The notes under the pieces are model-generated. The model worked only from the letters and a program-made list of their open reading frames with translations. It did not search any database and was not told where the DNA came from. The position numbers were made by a program, and so were the translations under genes. From Microthyrium microscopicum (taxonomy: Eukaryota > Ascomycota > Dothideomycetes > Microthyriales > Microthyriaceae): a stretch of DNA of 64,000 nucleotides. The stretch covers positions 1,563,122-1,627,121 of the forward strand of contig MU004233.1 in NCBI GenBank assembly GCA_010405405.1, in the 5' to 3' direction. How positions within the stretch are numbered: position 1 is the first letter of the stretch; each line of letters begins with the position of its first letter. Shown here piece by piece: positions 46,801 through 60,289 of the stretch.

Positions 46801-49800
46801 CTTATATTATGTATTAGTAAACTAGGCAATAGTATTTATATCTACGTTAACTACTATAGACTTAATAAAATTATACTAACTAACTAAAACGTACTACTAC
46901 TTTTAATAAAGACTTTAACAAAGATCTATAAAGCGAAATTCTTCTTATAATTTAACGTTATTACTACCTTTAATAACATTTAAATTCATAAAGAAGATAA
47001 ATATAAGACCGCGTTCTTAACGTAATATAGACTCTTTAAAACCTTAGTAATACTATTTAGTATAATAAGATTACTAAGAAGCTTTTAATTCTATATTAAT
47101 AGCGCTATGCGTAAATACCTTAATAACTTTATTATAGTCTATCTTAATAACGTTCTTATTTAGAGTAAGACTAAAGAGGAGCATATTACCTACATTTACC
47201 TAATCCTTAATAAGCTTAAAAAAGCTAGACTCTACCTTAATATTTCTAAATCTAAGTTTATAATCTAATTAGTTAAATATCTTAATATTATTATTATACC
47301 TAATAGAATCTAAATAGATAAGAAGAAGGTTAATACTATACTTAACTAGTATTACCCTATCTTTCTAAAGGACGTCTAGATATTTTTTAGTTTTATAAAC
47401 TTTTATTATTATTTTATTAAAGGATACTTAAAAATTATTATACTACTTACTATACTAACTAAAAAGGACGCTCCTTTATATTTTCTATAAAGTAAGACTA
47501 AACCTAAAGAATAAGCGTTTAACGCCTTAAAGAAGGCCTTTACTACTACTCTAATCTTTTATTACTTTAACCTTAACGCTAAGACTTAAGTTAAAACTAA
47601 CGCCTTAGACTAGGTAGTAGTAGCTATTCTTTCTTAAAAAGGCGTAGATAGTAAGCTTTATCTAATAGCTTTCTTCTCTAAAAAGATAACCCTAACGAAA
47701 TATAATTATAATATCTATAATAAAGAGCTACTTATAATTATATAAGCGTTTAAAGAATAAGAACCTAAATTATTTTTAACTTTTAACCTTATATAAGTTT
47801 TTACTAACTATCTTAACTTACGTACTTTTATATTAACTAAAAAGCTATTCTACTATTAAGCTTAATAAGTAAAGTTTCTCTCCTAATTCTAGTTTAAGAT
47901 TAAATATTATAATAGTCTTTCTAATATAAAAGTAGATACGCTAACTTAGAGATTATAGAATTTTCTAAAATCTAATAATAATCTATAGATTGCTTAATAA
48001 ATATAACTAATCTTTTCTCCTTATAACTTTAATACCTACTATAAGATATCTTACTCTTATAATACTTAATATACTATTAAGATTACTATCTTTTTTATTA
48101 ATAGCAAACAACCTATAATAATTAAACTTATTATAATTATTATTAATAAAGTTAACGTACTAACTATAGAAGGCGAGCTAATTAATTAACTAACTATAAA
48201 GAGTTCTACCCTAATCCTAAGCAAGCTAATTAATTACCTTAAGATAAATAGTGCGCTAGCTAACCTAGAGACATTATAGAAAGATATTATTAAGGCTAGC
48301 TAATTAGATAAGCTTATCTAAGTAATTTATAACTCTAAGGTAGTATAATTATATTACCTACTATATAGCACTCTAGAGAAGAATTTAATTAAACTTAAAG
48401 ACTACTAAGTACTTACTAATAATACTATTTAATATAGATAATAACTCCTTATCCTCCTTACGAGACGTTTTTAATACTATGCTATTATATATATATATAA
48501 TTATAAGGTTATAAGTTATAATAGTATAGCTTCTACGTACTAGTACCTTTACTAATTTTACTTCTAGCTTTATATAACTAAGGACGTAAAGCACTATATT
48601 AAAGTATATAAGTATACGTTCTCTAAACTAATTAAGTAAAAGAAGTAGGGTTTCCTTTACTTATTCTTATTACTTAACTATACTTAGTTTAATATTTCTA
48701 TTAACTTTATAGTTACCTTACTACTCTATATTTACTTTAGGATTATCTACTACTACATTATAGTTATTNNNNNNNNNNNNNTATTCTCTCTAACTATAGT
48801 TTATAATTTATATCTATATTTTAGTAATGTTTCTACGAGCATATTAATATTATTATTTACCTAACTACTACTTAGTACCTATAAGGTAATAATATTATAA
48901 AAATATTAGTTATAGTACTAAAAGCTTACCTTAGATACTTTATTAACTAGTAATAAAACGACTAAGTAGGATTACTACTATTTACTAAATTTAAAGCTAA
49001 CTATACTATCTATACCTTTACTAAAATAAATCCTTTTTACGTACTTAATAGTTATCTTCCCTAATTAGGATTAGAACTAATGCCTCTAAAAGCCCTCTTA
49101 GGAACTAAGCTAACTTAGACTAAGTAATAGCTTACTAACTAGTATCTCTATACTTATATTAACCTTTATAAATACCTTTATAAATAGATCTTATAGTCTA
49201 CTACCCTTATAGAAGAGTAAGCTAATAAGACTTATTAACTAGTACTAAACCTTAAACTAGGCGATTAAGTATAACTTAATACTCGCTATTATAAATCTCT
49301 CTAACTATTAAAGTCCCTTAATAATAAATCTACTAGACCTTTTAAAATTATTAAAAAGATTAATATCCTTACCTATAAGCTAGAATTACTAAAGAAGATA
49401 AAGATTTACTTAATCTTCTACGCTTAGCTACTCTACCTTATCTTTAAATATACTATAGTATTCTAAGAACCTAATAACCCCCCTTTAATTATAAATATAG
49501 ATAACAATATAAAATAAGAATAAGTAGTTAATTATATTATTAATAGTAAGATAGGCATTATAAAGGGCTTTAATAAAAAGAAAGTCTTATAGTATAAAGT
49601 TTAGTTTATAAAATAGAACGACTAGAACTACAACCTTAACTAGTAATTATAATTAGATCTTAACTCTTACCTAGAGCTAGTTGCTAAATATTATAACTAG
49701 AACCCTAATAAACTTAAACTATACTCTATATTTATAAACCCTTAGAAGAAGAAGAAGAAGAAATATAATTTAGATAGAATTCCCTTAGAATAGTAAAAGA

Positions 49801-49900
49801 ATACTACTACGCGTACCTTAATACTTAGTCTATAAACTAGAGTATTCTAAAGATATCTTAAGGTTTATTAATACTTCTTAATAGTTACTTTAGTAGGCTA
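43900..49900 (+). pseudogene. gag-pol relic of element B (Ty3/gypsy)
   Basis: Readable through many TAA/TAG codons. Near 45940 a retropepsin-like site reads KVLINIGSNTFSII, with the catalytic Asp changed to Asn. Near 47100-47170 the reverse transcriptase box reads FIIVYLNNVLI, where YLDD is expected; both Asp are now Asn. Then come the RNase H region (ALDQVVVAILSQKG-like, with YNYNIYNKELL at about 47700) and an integrase region near 48500-49200, cut by the 13-base run of N. A Lys-rich C-terminal tail ends near 49900. The order RT, RNase H, integrase fits Ty3/gypsy and excludes Ty1/copia. Exact ends and the gag/pol junction cannot be fixed. Not functional. Confidence 0.8.
48769..48781. other. 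assembly gap, 13 N
   Basis: A run of 13 N in the integrase relic of element B. Nothing is known about its true length or content. Confidence 1.
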
Positions 49901-50096
49901 GAGGGTAGTATAAGAAATAGGTATATATAGTAGTTATATATAAAAGAAGGTTATTATCTTTACTTTTATTACTTTTATATTTTATATTTTATACCCTAAA
50001 AAAGCGTTAGAATTATAGGACTATATAACTTAATTATAAATCTTATCCTTTTATAAGTTTTTAGCTTAGGAGCGCTAATCTTAGAGGAGGGAGTAT

Positions 50097-50298
50097 TATT
50101 ATAGATTTATTACTATTAATCTTATTATAATATTATTAACATCCTTTATTACGTAATACTAAAGGCTTAGCACCTAAGGATTATCTAGTATAGCTTACCT
50201 ACAACCATTCCCTACCCTCTCTCTTAGATTCTTTATATTAGTTTTCTTAAATTATATCTACTATTAGCTTGCACCCTTGCGCCCATAGGTCCCTAATA
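50097..50298 (+). repeat. 3' LTR of element B
   Basis: Partner of 26477-26678, preceded by the polypurine tract at 50083-50093 and followed by target duplication ATAAC. Confidence 0.92.
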
Positions 50299-50639
50299 AT
50301 AACTAATATATTGTCCTTAGCCTTTATTTTAAGTATAGGGAATCCTATAGGCTTATTAATAAAGCTAGTATCCTTAGTAGGGATTACGATAGTAAATAAT
50401 TAGAAGTAAGTAGCTATAATCTTATAGATAAAGAATTAATTAATTTAGCTAGTACGTATCTTACTATCTTAAGTATATTAAATAAAATTACTAAGACTAA
50501 GAGCTATACGACGCTTAGAAACCTTAAAGTAAGTTAGTAATATATAGTAAAATTATAAAGAATTATTAATAAATACTATAGAGAGCTATAGAAAGGAGGA
50601 AGAGTAATAAAGAAAATAATAATATAAAAAGAAGGTTAA

Positions 50640-50735
50640 AGTTTATAAGGATAAAAAAAGTAAAAGGGTAATAAAAAGGATAAAGGTAATAAAAAAGATA
50701 AAGGTAATAAAAAGAATAAAAGTAATAGATATACT
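50640..50735 (+). repeat. 18-bp imperfect tandem repeat
   Basis: Units like AAAAAGGATAAAGGTAAT repeated about four times; in one frame they read KKDKGN-like, so the repeat may have been coding. Confidence 0.6.
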
Positions 50736-53700
50736 TAGAGGTATATATTACTTCTAATTAGTAGTATGTTACTTTAAGTACTTATAAGTCCTAAAAGGTA
50801 GTTTTCTTATACTATTTAAGTAGTAAGTTTCCTAAGTTAAAAAGGTTTAGACGATTATAGTTATTATTATATACTTTAATAATTATATCTCTTAAGTAGT
50901 AATCTACTTAGTTACCTTTTACTAAGAGATATAGGTTATCTTTAATATAGTAGTTAGTTTAATGGCTTGTAATAGATAGGAATAGATAAGCATTATTACT
51001 ATAGATTAGCTCTTTAATAGTAGTGTTAGCTCTAAGATTCTCTTACTTAGATTATAGTATTAAGGTATAAAAGATAGATAGATATAACTTATAAAGCTTC
51101 TGTAGCTTTTTAGTTAACTTAGGCTCTTTATGCTTATATAAACCTATAAGAATAAATTAAATAGTTTAAAGGAATATTTTATATTTAAGTAGATTATACT
51201 TAGGGTTAATATAATTAGTATAGTAAATAAAGGTCTTATAGAGACTAAAATTAAATATTAGCTAGAGCGTATAGATTAAGTTAAGATTAGAATATACTAA
51301 TACTAATCTTTACCTATTAGGACGTTTACGTTAGATAGTAGGCTAAGCTCCTCTAAGAACTAGTACTAATATAAACTAAGATATACGTTAGGATAAGCTT
51401 TATTATAATACTATATAATAGTATAGATCTTATGCTTTGCTACTTCCTATTAGGCTAGATTTATAATACTAGCTATCTAAGTAGTAGCTTCTAATGGGAC
51501 ATTAGCTATAGTTCCTTCCTTACCTTTATCTTTAGATATTTTATTATTTAGTTTATTAAACTATAGAATACTTAGAGTAGCGATTAATTGACTATAAGAG
51601 GTAGCATAACCTTAACCTTAACTACCTTAACCTCTATTACGACTAGTACTAGTAGATAAGGTAGTTATAGATTTATAAGTAGAGCTATATAAACCTTAAG
51701 TAGTACTAGGAATAAATAAAGCTTAAGTTTTACTAGTCTTACTACGTTTATTAAATTTGCTATAACCTTAAAAGCTAACGTTATAGCTATATAGATTTTG
51801 CTCTATAGATATAATAATAGCCTTAAGAAAAATATAAAGGATTTTGTAAACTTATAAAATATTTTATATAAATATACTACGTACCTCTTAAGCTATAAAC
51901 TTACCTATTAAAAGGATATTAGACTTAGTAAGTCTAGTAGACGTAGTAATAAAGAAATAGGCTAGTATAGTGTAGTTAATTTCATTTTTCTCGTTATTAG
52001 TAACCTTATTAGTAATAATATCTTATAAAGTATTAATATAGTGCTTCTTAATATATTTACTTTAAAGCTAGATATAGAGTAGAATAAGGGTAATAATTAA
52101 CTATTAAGTATATTCTAAGAGGCAATATAATCTAAGATATTAAATTAGAGAAGATAGATAAGGCTAATCTATAAGAAATAAAAATAAACGTAGTATCTTT
52201 ACGTAGTTAGTAAAAGCTACTAATATAAGAATAGCCTTAATTAAGATAGAATATATAAGTAAAGTTATGCTCTTATATTTAGAATAGGCTAAATTTAGTA
52301 AGTAGCTTATAATTAGGTTAAGTATTAGAGTAAGTACCTTAATAGCTAGAGGTTTTTTATAAATACCCTACTTCTTAGAGAATACCTTTTTCTTTATTAT
52401 AATTATAACGTTATCTATAAATTTATATTAATATATAGCCTTAGAATAGAATTAGCTATTATTAAAGATATTATAATTTAGATTAATATATTTAGTTATA
52501 GTAATAAAATATATACGATAAGAGTAGTTTCTACTTAGACTAACTAGGCTATAGTTTAAATTTTATTAAAAGTAGTTACTAATAAAGAATAGAGTAAGTA
52601 CGTAGAGGAAGACGTCCTTACTATTAATCTAAAGCTTAACTTCTTTATTAAGTTAAGTAATAGACTTTAGAGCGTTAAATATCTCTAATAAACTACTACT
52701 ATAGGGTCTTAAGGTAAGTAAAAAGATATTAGATTAATAAGCCTACTCTTTAAATAAAAAGGTAGTAATAATAGTATATATTTCTATTAAAGAGTAATAT
52801 ATATTTATATATAAACTAAACCTATTAATAAATATAAGGATAAGAAATAAGATAACTTTACGCTAGTTAAGATTAAATTAATTAATAAGTACTTAACGCC
52901 TAAAGTGTTTAATTTTAAAGAGACTATAAATTAGTAGGCTCTTAAAGAAGGGCTAAAGTTCTTATTGTTTAGTATTCTAAATCTAATAGATATACTACTA
53001 AGCCTTCTTATTCTTATAGAATTTAATAAGAGCTTTACCTTTAGTAGGATGTAAATTAATAGAGAGAAATAGTTTATAATTAATACTATACTCTTTATTA
53101 ATATAGAACATACTATTACTAAATTAATATAATATAAAGGACTTAAGAACGAAAGTAGTATTATTTTTAATAATAACTATTTCACCTATAACTATAAGAG
53201 GATTAAACGCTATATTAGTAAATTACTAACTTTTACTAAGGTATATACGCTAGACTTTAAGAATAATATTATTCTTATTATTATTATATTTATAGTTAAT
53301 ATAATAATCTTTACTAAATACTAAGACTTAGCTAGTATAAAGCTTAGTGAGCATTATATTTTTATTATCCTAGATCTAAGTAATAAACTAATAGAAGTAG
53401 TTAAGATTATTATACTTAAATATAATAAAGTCTAAAGAAAATATAAAATTACTCTTTATACTACTATAGTAAGTAAATACTCTATCTAAAGTATAAATAG
53501 AAAATACCTAAGTATTTAACTCTTAAAGCTCCTTAGGAGTATTTATAAATTAAGCTATATCTTTTTAGATTTTATTAGATATAATAGATAATAATAGAAG
53601 GTAAATAAAAAGTTTATAGAGATTAAAAAAGTATAAGAGCTCTATAATTTATATTGCTTCTAATTAATACTTCTTACGTTTATAGCGAGATAGCTATTAC

Positions 53701-54907
53701 TTAGTAGTTAAATAAATATCCTTTTTTTAAAGTTAAAGTAAAGATAGTTTTTCTATAACCTACTTTTATAGTATACTTAGTAATAAAGCTATACTATTAA
53801 CTTATATATAGTTAATAAGACTAAGCAGCTCTTATAGTAAAGTATAAGTAGAATAAGAAATATTATTAGTTTTATACTAGATACCTAGACTTAGAGTAAA
53901 TTATATTATAATAGTACTTAAGCAAATATATAGTAATATAATAGAATTATTACTATTATTATTAGGCTAAAAGGTAGTAGTATAAGTTAAGTTAAGTTAA
54001 TTACTTAGATGAACCTTAATAGCTAAGCTAGAAGAGGGAACGACGTAACTAGAAAATAATAGCTCTCTAGGCTAATTATTATTATTAGTAGAGCTAGAAT
54101 TAATAGAGACTATATCTTTATTATTACTATTATTAGATAGGTTAAGACGACGATTATTATAGTCTATAAGCTCTTAAAGTCCCTAAAAGGTATTAAGATT
54201 AATAATATTAGATTATAGAATAGTATCCTAATTATTAAGACCCTTTATAGCTTTGCTTTAAAGAGTATTATAGATTTAATACTATAGGAAAGTAGAATTA
54301 ATCTAATTTATTATTATATTCTATTATACGTTAGAGAAGCTCTTTTAGATTTAGAGATAAGAGTATACGTACCTAAGGATCATTAAGGTTATTAAGGTTA
54401 GAAATAGGAAGATTATTATCTTCGTCACTAGAGGCCTTAGAGCTACTATCTATATAAAGGCATTTAGAAAATAGCTTTATCTTTAGCTCTTTAAGACGCT
54501 CGCTAAACCAACAAGCCTAACTAGCTATAGTTAAGGGCAGAGGTTAACTAGTTATAATAAAGTATAATTTAACTAAAAGTCTAGTATTTTAAGGTAATAT
54601 TATAGTTTTTAATAGAATTTAGGCTAAACCTAAGGCTAAGCTATAAAGTAATAAAGAAACTTAGTAAAGAGGACAAATATTAGCTAGTTAAAGCCTAATT
54701 TTAATAATTTTTTTAAGCAAAGAATAGAAAGTAGAAGATAAAGAGGTCTAAAACATAGTAAAAATCTAAAGTCCTTTAAGTACTAGTAGTAGAGTATTAT
54801 AACGTTATTACTTTTACTATCTAAGTAGGAGTAATTACTTATAAATTATCTATAAGGCTAGCATAAAGGCTACTAGCCTTAGAGTAATTACTAGGGGCTA
54901 ATATAAT

Positions 54908-54967
54908 TAGCTTATTAGATTACTAATTAGCTTATTAGATTATTAACTAGCTTGTTGGATTACTAAT
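54908..54967 (+). repeat. 20-bp tandem repeat, three copies
   Basis: TAGCTTATTAGATTACTAAT, then TAGCTTATTAGATTATTAAC, then TAGCTTGTTGGATTACTAAT. The third copy keeps TTGTTGG where the others have TTATTAG, transitions typical of RIP. Confidence 0.85.
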
Positions 54968-56908
54968 TAGCTTTATCTTTTAGCTCTATAGGGCGCTTTA
55001 ATTAACTCTAAAATCTAGGGTAGCCTTAGCTACTTGCTTGCCTATTACTATGTTAGGTAACTAGCATAATTAAAAAGCTTGCTAGCTTATATAGTAGCAT
55101 AATATTACTAATTATTTAGGGATACTAAGTATTATAATTATTTGAAATTACTATTTTATTTTAGGATCTCTATATACTACATCTATTTATTAGTATATTG
55201 CTTTTATATAATCTTCTAGCTAGAAAGAACTAAAATATTATTATAATTATTACGTCCTTCTTTAGCTCTAGCTTAATTACGTAGACTTTTATCTCCTTAT
55301 TATTATATATTTTTATAGTAGTAGTATATACTTACTTTATTTACTTATAGTAGCTTTATAGATTATTATTTTAATTATAGTAGCATAATATTCTCCTATT
55401 TTAATTATACTAGCTTTATATATTATAGCGTATTAGCCTTAAATAGAGTATATAAGCTTATAATATAATATACTAATATTATTAAGATAACTTAGTTAGT
55501 ATATATTACTATAGTAGTAAAATATATAAACCTAGTCTTATATATAATAATATATCTTTCTTATAAGTAAGTAATAGCTTAATATTAAGGATTAGTAATA
55601 TATATAAGCCTAGTCTAAATTATATATTCTCTATTATACTTATATATCTTATCTTATATAGTAGAACCTAAGTTTTTTAGCCTATATATTATAATCTTAG
55701 CATAATTACTTTTACTATAGTCTATTACTATTAACTAGAATAAGGCTACTATTAGTTAAAGTAATTAGGCTATTAATTAAATAATTTAACTCTTAGCTAA
55801 AGTAATCCTACTATACGATAGAAAGATATAATTATTAGTTAGTATCTTTACTACTAGACGCATAAAAGCGTTACTAAGTCTAAGTGTTTATTACTTTAGG
55901 CTCCCTAATTAAGTCATTTTCTAATATTTAGCATTAAATTATATACTAATTATTAGTTTTGTTATATTTCTTATTCTACCTTATTAGATATTATTTACTA
56001 GTATATATATATAGTAAGAATTAATTTATTATAATACTTACCTTTATCTAAGACTAATACGCCTTAGCGTAGCTTTTAGTATACTTTACTACTATAATAA
56101 TACCCTAATTTAGTATTTAGAATACTTTATATATACTATAGGAAGGTTTTATTTTAACTTCTCTAAACTATAGTCTAAATTAGACCTTCTACGCTTCTAG
56201 ACATATATATAATATCTATAGAAACCTCTATATAGCTCTACTATATATAGAAACTACCTAGATCTCTATATTCCTTTATTATGTATTACTAGCTTATTAA
56301 AATATAAGAAGCTTATACTAAGTAATATTTAACGTAATTAAAATATCCTTATTAGAGTTGCCTAGTATAAAGAAACATTAGCTTTTATAGTTATTAAGTC
56401 TAATAGTATTATATAGTAACGTAATTTGCTATATTATTAGAAGATACGTAAATATATAATTATATAGATTCCTATTAATTAGTCTATAAGTTTATAATAG
56501 TTAACCTAACTAACTTAAGATTAGGTTAGATTTTACTACTATATATAGCTAGAGATTATATAAAAAGGCTTATAAACTTCTATATACGCTATTCCTAGAC
56601 TTTTGCTTATAGATAGAAGGTATAATAATAAGGAATTCTAGTAGGAACTATAGCGTAAGGCTTTACGTAATATAACTTATCTAAAATATAATAATACTCT
56701 ACTCTCTACTCTACTTTTATACCTATAAAAAAATTATTTACGTACTAATTTAATTATAAAATAATAGATATATCCTTATAAGCGTTATTTTTTGTCTCCT
56801 CTTTTCCTTTAAGGTCTTCCCTACTACTATTAAGTATCTAATTAGATAAGTTATTAAGTCCTAGTTATTTAGACTATATAGATCTAGTAGCTACTTTTAA
56901 CTATTTAC

Positions 56909-56937
56909 TACTACTACTACTACTATTACTACTACTA
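56909..56937 (+). repeat. (TAC)n microsatellite, interrupted
   Basis: About nine ACT/TAC triplets with one ATT interruption inside an otherwise open plus frame, where they code a threonine run. Confidence 0.75.
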
Positions 56938-58327
56938 ATAAGTAAGTCTTAACTATATTACTATAGTATACGTAATAATTAACTATTCTTATAGTATAAG
57001 AGGCGATTAGGCGTCTAGAAGAGGCGATAAGCTTAATTCTAGGGATAGAATAGTTTTTTAAGACTAAAAACGACATATAGCTAAAAATCTACGCCTTTAA
57101 AGCGCTAGTTAAAGTAAAAGCTACTATTAGTATAGTAGGAGAAGAAGTAGAAGATTTAGAAGCTATTAATATAATAAATAATAATATAATTATTAAATAG
57201 TAAATACTTTAAGCTAAGTAAGGATAGAAAAATTAACTTATATAAATAATAAATACTATCTATATACTATTATATTATAATTATACTTATAATACCTTTA
57301 TCTATCTATTTTAGAGTTAGATCTATTAATATTATACTTCTTATTAGTATAAACTAGACTAATTATAAGTACTAGGATAAGACTATCTAGTTCTAAGATA
57401 TTACTATAGCCCTTAGCTACGTTAAAAGTATTTAAATTATATAGATTAGATATAATATCCTATAGTAGCATTCTATTAAATATAGATATATCTAAAACAT
57501 TTAGCCCTTATAAATAATCTATTAATATTAACGTTTAATAAGTATAGCTACTATAGCTTAAATTAAGCTTAATAGTAACTAAAACTTTAGATAAAACTAG
57601 TACATTATTCTTATTAAATATACTAAAGGAGTTTAATATAATGTCTAATATACTACTTACTTATAGCTATATCCTAGATATTAGGATAATTAATAACTAA
57701 ATATACTTTACTATAGAGAGAAATAATAAGAATTTATAACTAGGATAGTCTAGACTAAGAGTATTATTATATAGTTTTAGTTGCTAATTACTTTAACGTT
57801 TAGGATTACTATTAGACTCTTAAACTATAGACTATAAGGAGTGCTTAGATAGCTATATAGTATAAGATAAGGCCTAAGACTATAACTATCCTAATTCTTA
57901 GAAGATTATTTAATTAGGAGATATACCTATATTAGAACTATACTACTAAGTACTAAGCTAAGACTATTATTTATTTCTATTTATACCTAGGTCTAAGTTA
58001 TCTAAATATAATTAGATAAATACTATCTATGACTTATAATAATCCTAAGGATAAGATCTAAGAAAGAGATAAATAAAAAAAATAAAGAAAGAAGAAAAGA
58101 AGTAGCGCAAAATAAGTAAATAAAGGTAAAGCTTAAATAAAAGAATAAAAATAAAAATAAAGACTTTAAATACTATACTAAAACTATAAACTATAAAGTA
58201 CTAAAATAAAAATACTAACTTTAACTAAAGGCCCTAAGGCTATCCTCTTTAAAAAGCTTTTTATTATTATTACCTTCTTTATTATTACTTATTTTACTTT
58301 CTCTACTCTTACTTTCTATTAACTCTT

Positions 58328-58366
58328 TATTTTTATCTTTATCCTTATCTTTATCTTTATCTTTAT
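58328..58366 (-). repeat. (TTATCT)n hexanucleotide
   Basis: Six or so TTATCT/TTATCC units. On the minus strand they code an alternating Lys-Asp run, in a frame that is open around it. Confidence 0.75.
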
Positions 58367-59197
58367 TATTACCTCCTTTATCCTTAAATAAAGGATCTAG
58401 AGGTTCTAAATTAAATAATATTATTATAAGCTTAGTAGTAATAAGCTCTTTTTAAGCTATATAGGCTTCCTTTAACTTAAGAGCTATAACTTCTATAAAT
58501 AAGGATTTCTTAATATTATAAAAATTTTTATAACTAAGTATTTAGTTAAACTAGGTAATTATCTTTACTTAGTTATCTTTAGACTTTATATTCGTAAGAA
58601 TATTCTTTACTACTAAGTAAAGGTTTATATAAAGATCTATAGTTATATATTAGTATATATAAGTAGACTACTAGTAAAGTTTAAGGATAGTATATAGCTA
58701 TAGCTATCTATTAATAAGTAGATATATAAATAGATAAATAGAGAGTAGTTACTAAAATATAAACCTAAGTTATTAATAAGGAAATATTTAAGATATATAT
58801 ATAATAAAAAGGGATAGAAGAGTAAAAGAAAGAAAAGTAAGAAAAGGTAAGGAAGAAAAAAAAAGGTATATATATGTATACTCTATATAGTAAGGACTAG
58901 TAGTCTTCTTAGTAATTATCTTTTAAGCGTCTAAGTAGCCTACTAAGAAATTATAGTAAAATAAAAAGTTTTTAGTATTAAAAACTTATTTTAAATAACT
59001 TTTCTAGCTATTTATAATTATATTAACTAACTTAGGTTTTACCTTTATAAGAGCTTAAACGTATTTCTATTTATATATATTAATATCTATTATATATAAA
59101 TAATATTATATAGTAAAGTAGTAATATAGAATAGAATAGTAATATAAAATTATATAAAGTATAATAAAACAGAATAGAGTAAAATATAATAAGGTAA

Positions 59198-59320
59198 AGA
59201 AGTATAGTATTAAGTATATATAAGAATAAAAGGAAAGAAGAAGTATAGTATTAGGTATATATAAGAATAAAAAGAAAGAAGAAGTATAGTATTAGGTATA
59301 TATAAGAATAAAAGGAAAAA
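59198..59320 (+). repeat. 41-bp tandem repeat, three copies
   Basis: Units start at 59198, 59239 and 59280 with AGAAGTATAGTATTAAGTAT or AGAAGTATAGTATTAGGTAT; the three differ at only a few positions, so the array is younger than most mutations around it or has been homogenised. Confidence 0.9.
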
Positions 59321-59899
59321 AAAAGAAAGGGAATAGTTTACTTACTTAAATAGCTATAACTATAGTATTTTTTATTATTTACGTATGCTATCTATACTTT
59401 AAATAGAAGGCTATAAATCTTAGATTCTCTTTCTAAATTATCTTATCTTACTAAACTACTTAGTATACTTCTAAATCTCTATCTTTAAGTAAGCTATATA
59501 AAAATAGCTCTTACTTAAGCTTATAAAAAGCTTAATCATCTACTAACTTAATAGCTACTACATTAGTAGTAGACTTAGTAGTAGTATAACTAGCTATAAA
59601 CTCTTTAGCCTTCTTTAAAGGTTAAACTCTCTTTATAAGTACTACTAATTTAGTAGCTAGATTAGTATATAGATTAACTTTATTTTCTTCTTTATTATTA
59701 TTATTATTATTATTAAGAGTCTATTTTTATAGTTAGTACTTATTATATATATAAGCATACTTTATAATAAAATAGCCTATATAGTAATAATAAGTATATA
59801 AATAATAATAAGTAAAGATATATAAGGTAATTAAGAATTATATAAAGCTAGAGTATAATAAGTATATTAATATTCCTTTAATCTATAATATAAGTAAAG

Positions 59900-60081
59900 A
59901 ATAAAGTATATAACGCAATAAATAATTATAGTAAAGTATAGAAAAGTATAATAGATATATTTAATTAAGTATATATATATCTAGAGTATCTTATAGGAAG
60001 ATTTTATAACTTTTAAAGTTACTTCTTTAAAGGTTTGCTAGATAAGCTAGTAGCTACTTGCTTTAGTAAAGGAGGAGGCAT
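59900..60081 (-). pseudogene. possible first exon of an element A gene
   Basis: From ATG 60081 the minus frame reads MPPPLLKQVATSLSSKPLKK, then continues through TAA codons where Gln would be expected, to NLPIRYSRYIYT. The start lies about 500 bp inside the right TIR and faces inward, a usual place for the first gene of a transposon. The protein is not recognised. Confidence 0.35.
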
Positions 60082-60289
60082 AGTAAATAAACTTTTTAAA
60101 AAAAAGTACGAAAAATAACGTTATAAAAGCAGGACGTAAAAATAGGATCTAAAAACGGGCTAAACGAACGTAATAGACGCTTAAAACTTTATAAATATAT
60201 TAGCCTAGTCTAAAAAAGAAGAAGCAAGACTTTATATCTTAAGATTAAGATAGGTAAGGTAGGTATATAGCGTCAAGCTCTACTTACTA

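Larger units (their letters stand above)
26477..50298 (+). mobile_element. element B: Ty3/gypsy LTR retrotransposon, interrupted by element C
   Basis: Two 202-bp LTRs (26477-26678 and 50097-50298) flanked by a perfect 5-bp duplication, ATAAC at 26472-26476 and 50299-50303. A polypurine tract AGAGGAGGGAG sits 3 bp before the 3' LTR. Element C (26757-43252) is inserted just inside the 5' LTR; without C and its duplication B is about 7.3 kb. The interior codes on the plus strand in the Ty3 order protease, reverse transcriptase, RNase H, integrase. LTR ends are now TA..TA, as expected from TG..CA after transitions. Confidence 0.93.
50304..60080. other. element A interior with unassigned coding relics
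   Basis: About 9.8 kb of RIP-degraded DNA belonging to element A. Plus-strand frames with mostly TAA/TAG breaks occur near 50320-50560 and 52560-53760; the latter contains NLIDILLSLLILIEFNKSFT and YNYKRIKRYISKLLTFTKVY. A further plus frame is near 56800-57200 (VQEAIRRLEEAISLILGIE, then GEEVEDLEAIN). Minus-strand frames lie near 58200-58430 (a KDKDKDK run) and 59350-59650 (KAKEFIASYTTTKSTTNVVA). I recognise no transposase, recombinase or cargo gene. More small insertions may be hidden here. Confidence 0.4.

Noticed and set aside
48385-48594. 69-residue minus-strand protein
   Set aside because: It is the shadow of the element B pol relic, which reads on the opposite strand.
54908-54967. CRISPR-like array
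   Set aside because: The units are directly adjacent without unique spacers, and the DNA is fungal nuclear.
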